Below are positions 34,481-44,879 of a DNA stretch of 64,000 bases, piece by piece. The number at the start of each line of letters is the position of its first letter. Positions within the stretch are counted from its first letter, which is position 1. Both the position numbers and the translations under genes were made by a program. The notes beneath the pieces were generated by a model that did no database searches, was not told where the DNA came from, and saw only the letters and a program-made list of their open reading frames with translations. This stretch comes from Notamacropus eugenii (Eukaryota > Chordata > Mammalia > Diprotodontia > Macropodidae). The DNA lies in assembly GCF_028372415.1 (NCBI RefSeq), contig NC_092872.1, positions 15,466,479 through 15,530,478 of the forward strand, written 5' to 3'.

Positions 34481-34611
34481 GATGGGAAGAAACCATGTTC
34501 TTATCTTTCTTTGTATCCCTGATGCTTAACATAGCGCCTGCTACATTCTTACTAAATGCTTATTGACTGTTAGTGGTAGTCCAGATAACAAGGATACAGT
34601 ATATTCCTCCT

Positions 34612-35050
34612 GAAGCAGTAGGTGGCACAGTAGATGCAGCACTGAACCTGGAGCTATGAAGACCTGAGTTCAAATCTAACCTCAGACACTTGGAGCTCCT
34701 AGAAAAGTCTTGTGTGCAGTTCTGCTATGCCATAGGCCATTGAAAGTCTTAAATACAAAGAACACTAAAGCATTTACTTATGACTATGTCACAAGACTAG
34801 TTACCAAAGAATACCTGACTATACTTTCTGAGCCTTACTCTATCTTAGGCGTAATTTTGACACTAGGAGCTGTGTGACCTGGACAAATAACTTTATTGCT
34901 ATTTGCCTCAGTTTCCTTATTTATTAAATGTGCATAATGACAGTACTTACCTTAAGAAGTTGCTATGAAGATCACATAAAGTAATATTTGTAGAATGTGC
35001 TACACACAATGCCTAGCACATAGTAAGTTCTATATAAATGCACATTCCCT
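34612..35050 (+). mobile_element. CORE-SINE split by a 161-bp insert
   Basis: The SINE head (34612-34697) with AAGACCTGAGTTCAAATCTA resumes at 34872 with GTGTGACCTGGACAAAT and runs through CAGTTTCCTTATTTATTAAA and CCTAGCACATAGTAAGTTCT. The split falls inside the CAGACACTT...AGCTGTGTGACC region. Confidence 0.85.
34698..34858. mobile_element. 161-bp insert with 13-bp target duplication
   Basis: It is flanked by GACACTTGGAGCT (34685-34697) and GACACTAGGAGCT (34859-34871), which match at 12 of 13 positions. This supports insertion into the SINE with a duplication length typical of LINE-driven retroposition. No poly(A) tail is visible at either end. It is homologous to 32437-32592. Confidence 0.75.
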
Positions 35051-35564
35051 TCTCTCTTCCCTGTCCCTCTTCCTTGAATTGTCTCTGAAGAACATGAAGG
35101 GAAAAGGAAGAGGAGAAAAGGGGAAATGGAGCTGGAACTAGGATACAACAATTAAGGATTTGTCCCAGAGTGATGAAATTTAAAGATAATGTGGCAATAC
35201 CTGTGTTGTAACATGCAGTTGGCAAAAACAAACATCACATTTCTTCCCCTGGCAGCTATACCTCATGGAAGTTCCTGCCATCACATAGTTACAGACTTCT
35301 CAGCAGCAGCCGCACGATGTCCCAGGGGTCTCTCCCCACTGTAAATGGATGTGTCCTATAAAATTGATTTGAAGATATGTTTGGTGTCCCTTGCTCCAGA
35401 GGTAAAAATCATTAGTTGTGGTTCTAGAGGAGGAGGATATATTTTATATAGCATTTTGACAGTTTTCCAAGCATCTTATCTGATTTGATTTCTTCCTATG
35501 AGAAAAAAAATACCACTACCATCCAGTATGATTTAGTAGTCCCTCAAGTTCATGTCATAAAAGG

Positions 35565-35965
35565 ACTGGTTGAAGGAATCAGGGATGTTTAGGATGGAGA
35601 AGAAAACCCTTCTACAGGGTAGAATAACTGTTTTCAAGTCCTATGGAAGAGAGATTGATTAGATTTGTTCTGCTTGGTCCCTCAGGCCAGAACCATGAAC
35701 AATGGGTGGAGGTTAAAAGTAAACTGACATTGAGATGAGGAAGACCTTACTAACAATTCAAGCTTTCTAGAAATGGAATAGGCTCTTCTGTAAAGGAACA
35801 GATTCCTCTTCTTTGAAAGTCTTCAAGAAAAGGAAAAGGCTGGATGCCAGTTGCCAGCTATGTTGTAGAAGAATCTCTTCTTTTTTTTTTTTCAGGCAAG
35901 CTTTGGACTTGCTCACCCCCTAGGTCCCATCCAACACTGACATTATGTGATTTTCTGATTTTGTG
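35565..35965 (+). mobile_element. CR1/L3 LINE 3' fragment
   Basis: It contains TGTTTTCAAGTCCTATGGAA, TTAGATTTGTTCTGCTTGGT, AACAATGGGTGGAGGTTAAA, CTAACAATTCAAGCTTTCTA and GGTCCCATCCAACACTGACA, the CR1/L3 order of blocks. Confidence 0.8.
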
Positions 35966-36294
35966 ACCGCAGGGACTCTGAGATTTTAGGTCTCAGGATC
36001 TCTTCTGACATGCAGAAGTTACAAGATTAAATTCTTCATGCTCCAATTACACCAAAGCCCAAGAGCCATGTTACAACAGCAACAAACAGAGTTAAAAGCT
36101 TAGCGAAATATCCATCACATTCATAGTCTAAAAGATATAGGAATTTTCCCAGGGTTTTTTTTTCATTTATTGGTCATCTGTTGAACATAATGTGCAAATT
36201 TCTTCATAAAATAATTACTGTTGAATTTAAAATAAGGGCTACCTCTAACCTTTAACATGTCACCACATAATCACTTTGCAATTTCATTCATTCC

Positions 36295-36620
36295 TTTAAT
36301 CAACAAATATTTATCAAATGCTTACTATGTGCTAGAAAATGGGGGACACAAAGAATTATAAGACAAAGTACCTGCTCTCATGAGATTTATGGTCTTGAAG
36401 GTTTACCAAGGAAGTAAAATGTGCAGATTAATAATAACATAAGGCAGTGTGTGATTAACGCCATAACAGAGTCAAAGGAAAGTGCTTTGGGGACATAGAG
36501 GGGGAGATAGGAAAGTTTTCATGGAGGGCATGGCATTTGAGAATTGTATCCTAAAAGATGAGTAGGTGTTTGATAAGCAGAGATGGAAAAAAAGTGCTCC
36601 AAGCAAAAAGAAAAGGATAT
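36295..36620 (+). repeat. Old dispersed repeat (ACAAACATTTATTAAGT family)
   Basis: It contains AATCAACAAATATTTATCAA, ACTATGTGCTAG and a TTCATGGAGGGCATGGCATT block. The following stretch to about 38450 may be related but I cannot divide it reliably. Confidence 0.5.
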
Positions 36621-36634
36621 TCTGAAAGTGAGAA

Positions 36635-36830
36635 GAGTCAGAAAGATCTGAGTTCAAATCAAAATCCAGACTAACTATGTGAACCTGAGCAAGTAAATTA
36701 CTCTACAGACCTTAGACCTTAGTTTTTTCAGCTCTAGAATGGGGATAATAATAGCACCTACCTCCCACAGCTTTTGTGATACCAAAAAGAGATATTTACA
36801 CCCCTTAAAATGCTATGTAAATGCTAACTA
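36635..36830 (+). mobile_element. CORE-SINE, degenerate
   Basis: It contains GATCTGAGTTCAAATCAAAA, CTATGTGAACCTGAGCAAGT and GGGGATAATAATAGCACCTA. Confidence 0.7.
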
Positions 36831-36873
36831 TGTTATTTAACTAGAAAGTAACATATATAAACATATGTAGATA

Positions 36874-36917
36874 TCAACATAGACATAGACATGGACATTG
36901 ACATGGACATAGACATG
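36874..36917. repeat. GACATA/GACATG hexanucleotide repeat
   Basis: About seven imperfect units of GACATA and GACATG. Confidence 0.9.
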
Positions 36918-38829
36918 TTATAAGGACAACCAGAATAGAGCAGTAGTCATAGCAACCAGGAGAGGAAGACTTATAAAGATGGGGTCAGTCCTCAGCAACA
37001 TTATCAAATGTTGCATGGAATCCACTATGGGAAAATGACAGAGAAAAAGCCATGAGATTTGCTGACTAAGGTCACTGGCCCTTTGAGAGAGGAGTTTCAG
37101 TAAATTGATAGGCATAGAAGTCATATCACAAGGGGTTGAAGAATGATGGATCATGATGAGGTAGACACAGCACATAAGTGCAGAGGTCTCTTTAAAGTTT
37201 AAAGGAAAAAAGAAGTGAGACTAACTTCAGGGTGTTGTAGAATCAAAGGAAGGATTTGGAAAGATAAGGGAGGCTCAAGTTTGTAGGCAGAAAGAAAGAA
37301 CAAACTGAAGATGAATTTAGGGAACTACATGATCACAAACAAAAGAGAGAAGATAAGGTCACTTGGCAAGAAGGCCACAAGTCATAAGATCATAGTTTTA
37401 GGGTTAGAAGGTACCTCTAGGGCCATGGAGTCCATGGCATTCAACCCCTTCATTTGACAGATTAGAAGCTGAGACCCAGGGAAAGACCTTTCTATTCCTG
37501 AGTGAACTGAACAGATGAGAATAGGTACAGATAAATTTAAAGGCCAAGGAGAGAGACCTCCAAAGAGCTCATATTTCATCCTCTTAGTCAAATAGGAAGT
37601 AAGGGCATTAAGTAAGAACACAGAAGCCAGGGTAGGATAATGGGCTTGGAGAGGGCAAAATGGGCTCAAAAAAATTTGTGGGAATTTCAATAGGTATTTG
37701 AAGAAAGACTTTGGGATTGATGAGCAAGAGTGAGAACCCAGTGCAATCCAGACTATGAATTTGTAGGAGATCCAATCCAGTCAGCATGCTTTCTTGCCTT
37801 GAAATCATAAGAGTAGAGAAAAAAGTGGGAGGGGCAGCCCAAAATTGTGCATGGACCTAGAATTAGGGATTGACACAGAGGGCAAATGGGAAAGTCAAAG
37901 GGACAAGAAAGATAGGGTGTTAGATAGAGCTATATTGAAATAGTCCAGGGTGGATGTGGAGATAAAGAAAGAAGGGGACTGGTAGTGTTGGAGAATAGGG
38001 CATAATAAATGGGCTCAAGCTTGGGAAGCAGGTGATAAACATTGCTAAGCAGGTGTGATGGAGTGGGAGAAATGGAAGGAAGGGAAGATTTCCCAGGAAG
38101 AGAGCCAATGTTCCAAATCTTGCTGAAATTTTCAGTGACAACAAAAGAATATCATGAAGTTCTTTTGGCAAGGCCAGTGATGATGTGAAGATGGTGGTGC
38201 AAGTGTACGGCAAGGACAAGGACTTCAACAGGAAATGTTTCTGAGTGATGGTGGAAAAAATGATTGGCTGAAAGGGGCTCTGAGTAACAAGGAGTAGGAT
38301 AACTCTTTGTCTTGTGCTAATGAGGCAGAGGGAGTGGAGAGAGCTGCTTGTGGGGAAGTAGTAGCATATAAAAAGTGTCAGTAAAAGCAAGGGAGTGAAG
38401 TGAGAACTCAGGTGAAATTCTAAGAGAAATAAAAAATCTGCAAAAGATCATCTTAACATATTTCTGCATGCAACGAGGGTTGGCAAAATTTATGAATGCA
38501 TCCCATGACATATCCTCAGGTCTGCAGACTTCCAGACTTCCCACTCTGTGTTTGATTGAGTCACAGATCACTTCCAGAAGAGGAAAAGTAGGTCCTCAGT
38601 TCTATTAAAATGCTTTCTGAGTAAAGATGACTAGGAAGGGAAGGAGAAAGACAATTAAAACTTTTGTGGGCAGGGTTGAAGGAAGTTGGATAAGAAAGGT
38701 AGACTCAAAACGTGGGGGGAGAAATATGGTCCAGTCAGTGACTGTGGAGTTTCTCTATACAAATTTATCTTTTCTACCATCTTCCTCCATTTCAAGGGAC
38801 TTCTCTTTGCATCAGAATCTTCTCCTTCT

Positions 38830-39417
38830 TCAGAGTTTGCTCCTGGAAGGAAAGAGATGATGTCTGAGGAATTTCTTGATCTCTGTCCAAGAGTGTTCCT
38901 GGGCTGCTGCATGGCAGACAATATCACCTCCCCACAGAATGGGTCTTGAAATGAAGGTGTTCCATGAGGCAAAACACAATGGGGAATAAGGAGGCTCTAT
39001 CAGATGCCCAGCTCCAGGGTAGGAGAGCAGAGTTCCATTGCTTCTCCCATGTCTTCTCAGCTGCTCCATTGCTTGCTCAGCATAAGCTTTGCTATTCATA
39101 CATTCATCTTTCTCTCCCACAATGAAGAGAATATGACCTTGGGCCTCTTCTACACGAAGGACGCTCTGTTGGTTGACTTCAGCTCCAAGGTCTCCATGAA
39201 GGGAACATATTGCCCCTGACACATGTATCTGGATGTACTCCACTTGGTAAAAGATTGGTTTGAAGACAAGATCCTTGTATTTGCATGGGGTTTCACGGAA
39301 GACATTAGCCCCATTGATGCAGATGGTGGCTACAACCTGCTTCAGGTGCACTGCCATGGCCAGCCCGATCTCTGCACCTTTGCATACTGAGATCACCCCA
39401 ATTCCTGATTTGTGGAT
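38830..39417 (-). CDS. BAAT: BAAT terminal coding exon (alpha/beta-hydrolase core, peroxisomal signal)
   Basis: BAAT transfers bile acyl groups from bile acyl-CoA to glycine or taurine, making bile salts in liver peroxisomes and cytosol. This exon gives residues 223-417 of the joined protein. The nucleophile elbow reads GVISVCKGAEIGLAMA with Cys234. The acidic residue is Asp326 in FIVGEKDECMNSK, and the base is His360 in LLSYPGAGHLIEPPYSP. They align with the human triad Cys235/Asp328/His362. Cysteine at the elbow separates BAAT from acyl-CoA thioesterases ACOT1-4, which use serine. The protein ends in SKL, a canonical PTS1. The acceptor on the minus strand is CTTACAG, just above 39417, and the stop is at 38830-38832. 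The frame is intact. A rodent-type ACNAT paralogue is the main alternative, but the extended match to BAAT (for example AAAQEH near the end) favours BAAT. Confidence 0.95.
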   Translation of the reverse strand: MHKSGIGVISVCKGAEIGLAMAVHLKQVVATICINGANVFRETPCKYKDLVFKPIFYQVEYIQIHVSGAICSLHGDLGAEVNQQSVLRVEEAQGHILFIVGEKDECMNSKAYAEQAMEQLRRHGRSNGTLLSYPGAGHLIEPPYSPLCFASWNTFISRPILWGGDIVCHAAAQEHSWTEIKKFLRHHLFPSRSKL

Positions 39418-39887
39418 CTGTAAGACACCAAAGGAGAAGAAAGTGTAGAGAATGGAGAACCCAGTCACAATATCTATCCTTTACAAAGAAGACCATCCCA
39501 AAAATCTGGGGGTAAGATGGTTAGATATAAATCATCTTGATCAGGAGTAGTCACTTGAATATCCAAACAACTGACCCTGTCCTTCCCCAGTGTTCATTAT
39601 GAGACTGGCAGTTATTCCCAACATTTTAGAAACAGCCGCAGGAAATCACAATTTATGTCATGACCCCTAATCCCTTGTCACAAATATACTCTTCACCCAC
39701 ATATACACATACATATACCATGTACAACATGATATATATAAACACTAAAGTGAATTGACTTTGCTTAGAGACTTGGGGGAATATGAATTTGGTAATATCT
39801 ATTGAGAGAATTCCAGATGCTCTAGGCCTTTTGAAACAAGCATTGGTGGTCATTACATTGGATCTCGGTTATCAAATTTATTTTGTA

Positions 39888-39985
39888 TTTCTTAATTTTA
39901 TTTCATTATTTATTATTATTTAATAATACTTATTTCTTTATATTATTATTTATTGTTATTATTTAATAATATTTATTTCTTAATT
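39888..39985. repeat. TTATTATTT AT-rich repeat
   Basis: AT-only stretch with two near copies of a TTATTTAATAATA-type unit. Confidence 0.85.
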
Positions 39986-40299
39986 GCATTTCAAATGCAT
40001 TTTGTACTGCTTTTGTAAATTCTAAGGGATGTACCTGATCTCTTACCCCAAGAAGGTAAGCTCCACAAGAGTAGTGATGACTTCATTTATGTCTTTCTAT
40101 CTCCAACTTTTAGCATGATTCCTGACACACAGGCCCTTCCCAAATGATTGTTGACTGAGAAATTCACTATACAAGGTGTTCCAAAAGCTACTGACCTTAA
40201 TATTGCACTAAGATTTTGAGACACCATGGATATAGTCACAAATATAGCCCCATATACCAGTTAGACACCTCTAACATTCCATCAGCTCAAGCAATAACT

Positions 40300-40450
40300 T
40301 CCACTGGCTTTGGAGTCAAAAGACTTCATTCAAATCTCATCTCTGACACTTGCTATGTGGCCGTGGACAACTCATTTAAGCTCTCTAGGCCTCAGTTTCT
40401 TTATCTGTAAAACAAGGACATTAGACTAGATGACCTTTAAGATCCCTTCT
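40300..40450 (+). mobile_element. SINE fragment
   Basis: It contains CTGGCTTTGGAGTCAAAAGA, GTGGCCGTGGACAACTCATT and CAGTTTCTTTATCTGTAAAA, then GATCCCTTCTATAG. Confidence 0.75.
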
Positions 40451-40454
40451 ATAG

Positions 40455-40735
40455 AGGTAACTGGTAGCTACAGCTATCCACTGCAGCGGATCAATCACTG
40501 AGCCTAGAGTCAGGAAGACCTGAGTTCAAATACAGCTTCAGATACTCCCTGGCAGGGTGACCCTAAGGAAACCACTTAATCACTCTTTGTCTTAGTTTCC
40601 CCAACTATAAAATGGGGATAATAACAGGACTTTACTGAGTTTACTGATCCTTTACTGAGGATCAAATGAGATATTTGTAAAGTGCTTAGCACAATGCCTG
40701 ACATATAGTAGGAACTATATAAAAGCCTTCTCTTC
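40455..40735 (+). mobile_element. CORE-SINE, near full length
   Basis: It contains GAGTCAGGAAGACCTGAGTT, CCCAACTATAAAATGGGGAT, ATGAGATATTTGTAAAGTGC and CAATGCCTGACATATAGTAG, so head, body and 3' end are all present. Confidence 0.82.
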
Positions 40736-41464
40736 TTCTTCCCCTTTCAGATTTAAATCTAGGCTCCCACAACCACAAGTCCTAGGTAGTTTGTTGCTCG
40801 AGGCATATAGAGGTTAGGTGGCTTGTAAATAAACACCAGAGGAAAACTTTGAACCAGTTTTGCAGACTCCAAGTCTAGCATGCTGGTACACCATGTTGCC
40901 TCTAGGAAACAGTATAACTTTTTTTATGATAATGACACTTCTGCATAGAAATGAAGGCTTAAGATTAGAGCTAGAAGAGACCTTGCATGTCATCAGATCC
41001 AGCCCCTTCCTTTTACAGAGGAGACCTAGAAAGGTCAGATGATAAGTGAGAGGCAAGATATGAAGACAGATGCTTGGATTCCAAATCCAAAGTTCTTTCC
41101 ACTGTTAACACACTCTAATCCACAGTAGGAAGGGAGGAGGATGCTGGCTGTGTGGCCTCACACCTGTGCCCACTCCACTGCACGAAGTGGAGACAGAGAC
41201 TGTCTCATCAGCATTGCAGCCAGAGTGAGAGGTGGATCTACAAAGTGGAAACAACAGAACCAAAGAGATTGTATCAAGCCAACTCTTCCTTTTCACTGAC
41301 TAGAACGTAGCTTGCCTACCTCAGACTGGGACCATTGGTTAGACAGCATTCTGCCTTTATCTGCCTCAATGTAAAATACAGCCCTCAATATTCAGGTCAT
41401 CTGAGGGCCAAGATATTACTTATACCAAGTGTACTAAACCTAGGAGATAGGGAGGTTCTTGAAA

Positions 41465-41610
41465 TTGGATAGAAAAAAAAAATCACATCTTTATTTTTAC
41501 TAATCTTTAACTAAAATTTAGCATTTCCTTTCATTATTGTTAAAAAAAAAAATTCTGAAGTGGTGTCCATAGATTTTATCAGACAGCCAAAGAAAAATTA
41601 AGAACCCCTG
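41465..41610 (-). mobile_element. hAT-like MITE fragment
   Basis: It ends on + in AAAATTAAGAACCCCTG, the inverted end of the family at 30605-30806, with the TTTATCAGACAGCCAAAG block just before. Confidence 0.6.
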
Positions 41611-42062
41611 GTCTAGGCAGAGCCAACCTTCTTAGACTAATTATACATTCAACTTCATTTCTCCAAGTAAAAGAAATACAGGGCCCTGGCAGGTCATAGC
41701 CCAGCAGAACAGAAGGCACGATTCCCTCTGTATCTTTTGTGTGTGAATGAATAGGGCCATCATTGTTCTTTGTGTCTGCCATTCAATATGCTCTGCGGCC
41801 AGGCTAATTCAGGATAAAGCTATTTTATACCTAGGCTAGACTACCATAGATGAGTAATTTCAGTCTTGGTCATGTCAGTATGACTAACTACCAAGTGAAC
41901 TGGACTAAGAAATGGTAAGGCCTCTTTCAGCTTTGAAACTCTGATTCCTGAAACAACTCCTGAGGAGTTCTGACTCAGTGGGCACCCAATAAATTGGTTC
42001 CAATTCAGAATTCTGATCAGTGACTCAAACTAGTGACTGAAAGCTGTGAAAGTGAAAGGTAC

Positions 42063-42265
42063 CTTTGGGTGATGCATCAGCATATTGGCAGCTTCCTCGA
42101 AATATTCTAGGTCTATTTCCAGCAAGCTGTTGGGCAGGTCTTCATAGGCAAAATATGCCAAAGCCAATACACCAAAGCCATGACTGGCCAAGAGACTGGC
42201 CCGAAATTCAACCAGGCCACCAATGCCACCAAATAAATCGATTACCCCTGGGAAAGGGCCTTCTC
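42063..42265 (-). CDS. BAAT: BAAT middle coding exon
   Basis: Two bases complete the Gly codon split with the previous exon, and 67 codons follow: [20 protein letters not shown], then [20 protein letters not shown] and a segment ending MHHPK. It covers residues 156-222 and starts the catalytic alpha/beta-hydrolase fold; the GVIDLFGG stretch forms the first core strand and oxyanion region of the family. The minus-strand acceptor is TCTTAG just above 42265 and the donor is GTACCT from 42062 down. Phase is 1 at entry and 0 at exit, matching its neighbours. Recalled human BAAT is very close across the whole exon. It shows no damage. Confidence 0.96.
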
Positions 42266-42349
42266 CTAAGACAAACAGAGTGGACAAAGGAACAATGACA
42301 AAGAGAACAAGAAAAAGATTTGCCAGTCAAAGGCAGATCATAATGTAAA

Positions 42350-42700
42350 AATATGGATAGTTTAAAATGAATGGTGAATAAGTTATCTTCACTATCAGAA
42401 ATGCCTAAATTAACTATAATGGATATATGAAGAAAGACTCTACCTGCATCCAAATAAATGATAAATAGAAGTACGTATAGAATAATTATATCCATTTGTG
42501 TGTAACGGTAGTCGTCTCTAGGGTGAGGAGAAAGGGAGAAAAAGGGGAAAAAATTTATATGAAAACTTTTTTGCATATTTAAAAAGAATAGCAAGTTGTA
42601 CATAGATTTGCAATTCCATTCACAATCATCTTTTTTATTATACTATGTTATGGAAATGCTTATTTTATTCTTTAAATTCAAAATAAAATCAATTTTTTAA
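42350..42700 (+). mobile_element. LINE 3'-end repeat
   Basis: It contains AAATAGAAGTACGTATAGAA, then AATAGCAAGTTGTACATAGA and ACTATGTTATGGAAATGCTT. Reverse-complement copies lie at 54875-55260 and 62590-63070. I recall it as a marsupial LINE 3' end; family not fixed. Confidence 0.65.
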
Positions 42701-42724
42701 AAAAGTGAATGGCATGAAAGAAAC

Positions 42725-43260
42725 AGATGAAAGAATTTGAGAGGTGGAAGGGGATTCTCAGCAGTCATTTAGTTCAACCCCTACCCTAAAGAAATACCTG
42801 CTCTAACATATCAGATAAGTGGCTATAGAGATTCGACTTGAAAATTTCCAAGGATGGGGAATCTACCACCTCTCAAGGCAACCTATTCCACTTTGGGACA
42901 GTTCTCCTTTGCCTCTTTTCAGCTTCTACCCATTGCTTCTGGTTCTGTCCTCTGGGCCAAACAAAATAGATTTAACCACTGATGAGACAGCCCTTAGAAC
43001 ATTTGAACAAAGTTTTGATGAACTCTGAATCTCCTCCAGGCTAAGCATCCTTGTTTCTTTCAATCTATGCCATATAGCGTGAAATCAAGACCTTTCCCCA
43101 AGCCAGTTGCCATCTTCCATGTAGTCTTCAGTTTTTTAACATCCTTTTTAAACTGTAGAACCCAAAATTGAATTCAGTATTCTGGATGAGGTCTGGTGAG
43201 GGCAAAGTACCGATGACCATCATCTCCTAATTCCTGGAAGGTAGCCTTCTTTTGTGGGGT
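42725..43260 (-). mobile_element. CR1/L3 LINE 3' region, minus orientation
   Basis: On + it shows CTGAATCTCCTCCAGGCTAA, TTCAATCTATGCCATATAGC and TTGAATTCAGTATTCTGGAT, the reverse complement of the CR1 3' region. It continues beyond an insert at 43760-44650. Confidence 0.78.
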
Positions 43261-43780
43261 TTTTTAAAGTTTTTAATGACATTTTCTTTTTCTTATATCA
43301 CCATAGTATCCCATGTATCCCTTCCACTTCCCTTCCCAGGGAGCCATCCTATATGGCAAACAGCATTCTTTAGAGAGGAAAAACACAAGTTAGCACAACT
43401 GATTGAGTCATGGAAAAAGTACAAAAACATGAATAATACCTGTGGACCTCCCACCTCCAGAAAGGGGTAGATTGGGGGTATCTTCTCATCTGCCTTCATT
43501 TGAGTCCTGTCTGATTTTTCTAATTTTGTTACTTTTACTTGTGCTTGTTTTGCTGTGTCCTTCTTTCCAATTACATTGTTGAAGTTACTGTGTATATTGC
43601 TTTCTTGGCTCTGTTTACTTCACTATGCATCAGTTCATATGGGTCTTCCCATGCTTCTCTGTCCTCATCGCATACATCATTTGCTGGAGCACAGCAATAT
43701 TTTGTTACATTCATGCACCACAATTTGGTTAGCCATTCCCCAGTGGAGGGACATCTGCTATAAAGTACGCCTCTCTTAAA
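43261..43780 (-). mobile_element. LINE-derived sequence inserted in CR1/L3
   Basis: It contains CAGTTCATATGGGTCTTCCC and GCCATTCCCCAGTGGAGGGA, phrases that I recall from marsupial L1 or similar LINE 3' sequence in reverse. It interrupts the CR1/L3 segment. Confidence 0.45.
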
Positions 43781-44650
43781 TGCAGCCCAAGATCTTAGCT
43801 GTTTTGGATGCCACATCACACTGTTGATTCATATTGAGTTTGAAACTCAGAGGCAGCTAGTAGATGCCACAGTGCCCAGAGCTGTGAGCATGAAGTCAGG
43901 AAGACCTGAATTCATATCTGGCCATCTATACTCCCTAACTATGTGACTGTGAATAAGTCTCTTCACTTTTGCCTGCCTCAGTTTCTTCATTGGTAAAATG
44001 GGAATCACAAGAGCACCTACCTCCCAGGGTTATTGAGAGGATCAAATGAGACAATATTTGTCACGTGTTCAGCACAGTGCCTAGCACATAGTAGGTGCTT
44101 AATAAATGCAAGTTTCCTTCCTTCCAATAAAACCCTCAGATGTTTTTCAGGCATCTAATCATGCCTCTCCCATCTTGTATTTGTAAAGATGACTTTTTGT
44201 CCTTAAGCATAAGACCTTATTGAATTTCATCTTATTGAATTCAAGCCAATTCTCTAGTTTATCATCCAGATCCTTTTGTCTCCTGACATCCAGTGTGTCA
44301 GTTATCCCTCCAAGCTTAGTGCCATCTGCCAATTTTATGCATATGCTATCTATGCCCTTAACCAAGTCATCTTTAAAAAATGTCAGATAACATAGGGCCA
44401 AGCACAGAGTCCTGGAGTATTTCACTAGAGACTTCCTACCACATGGATATTGAAACGTTAAAGACAAGTCTTAGATTGTAGCCTTACAACCAATTAAAAA
44501 TCCATTTTATTATATGATAATCTAGCCCACATATTTCCATCTTCTCTACAAGAATAGTAGGAAATACTGTATCAAATGTTTTGTAAAACCCAGGGTCAGC
44601 TACATTTGCAGCTTTCCTCTCATCTACCGGGTTAGCAGCCTTGTTTAAAA
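43781..44650 (-). mobile_element. CR1/L3 LINE 3' region, continued
   Basis: On + it contains TTGAATTTCATCTTATTGAA, TCCAAGCTTAGTGCCATCTG, AGGGCCAAGCACAGAGTCCT and AATCTAGCCCACATATTTCC, a run I recognise as L3-type CR1. A SINE interrupts it at 43855-44115. Confidence 0.8.
43855..44115 (+). mobile_element. CORE-SINE inserted in CR1/L3
   Basis: It contains CAGAGCTGTGAGCATGAAGT, GTCAGGAAGACCTGAATTCA, CAGTTTCTTCATTGGTAAAA and GTGCCTAGCACATAGTAGGT. Confidence 0.85.
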
Positions 44651-44879
44651 TAATTAAAAGATTGGAAGGTTTCTGTCGTGATTCAAATTTGACCTGACAG
44701 TAATGAGACGATGGTTGCTATTATCATTATCAATCAGCAGCAGCATTATTATGAGTGGGAGTGGTAGTAGTAGCAGCAGTATCATTATTATTATAATGTT
44801 TTGATCTTTCCTCTTTTCTTTTCTTGAATTCAGATAGAAATTGTCAAAGGACAAGTTACTATTCTGCTATTTCTTTTCC

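Larger units (their letters stand above)
25761..38829. other. Intergenic or UTR region between PLPPR1 and BAAT
   Basis: The two genes converge. This stretch may also hold distal 3'-UTR sequence of PLPPR1 (left) and the BAAT 3' UTR (right of about 36-37 kb, minus strand), but I could not place a convincing BAAT polyadenylation signal close to its stop. The content is mostly repeats: SINEs, CR1/L3 tails, an L2 tail, hAT-like MITEs, LINE 3' modules, microsatellites, and an old dispersed repeat family that fills much of 33900-34480 and 36295-36620. I see no further coding exon. Confidence 0.8.
39418..42062 (-). other. BAAT: BAAT intron between second and third coding exons
   Basis: On the minus strand this runs from donor GT at 42062-42061 to acceptor AG at 39419-39418. 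It contains an AT-rich TTATTATTT stretch (39888-39985), two SINE or MIR-type elements (40300-40735), a MIR-like tract near 40960-41110, and a hAT-like fragment (41465-41610). Confidence 0.9.
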
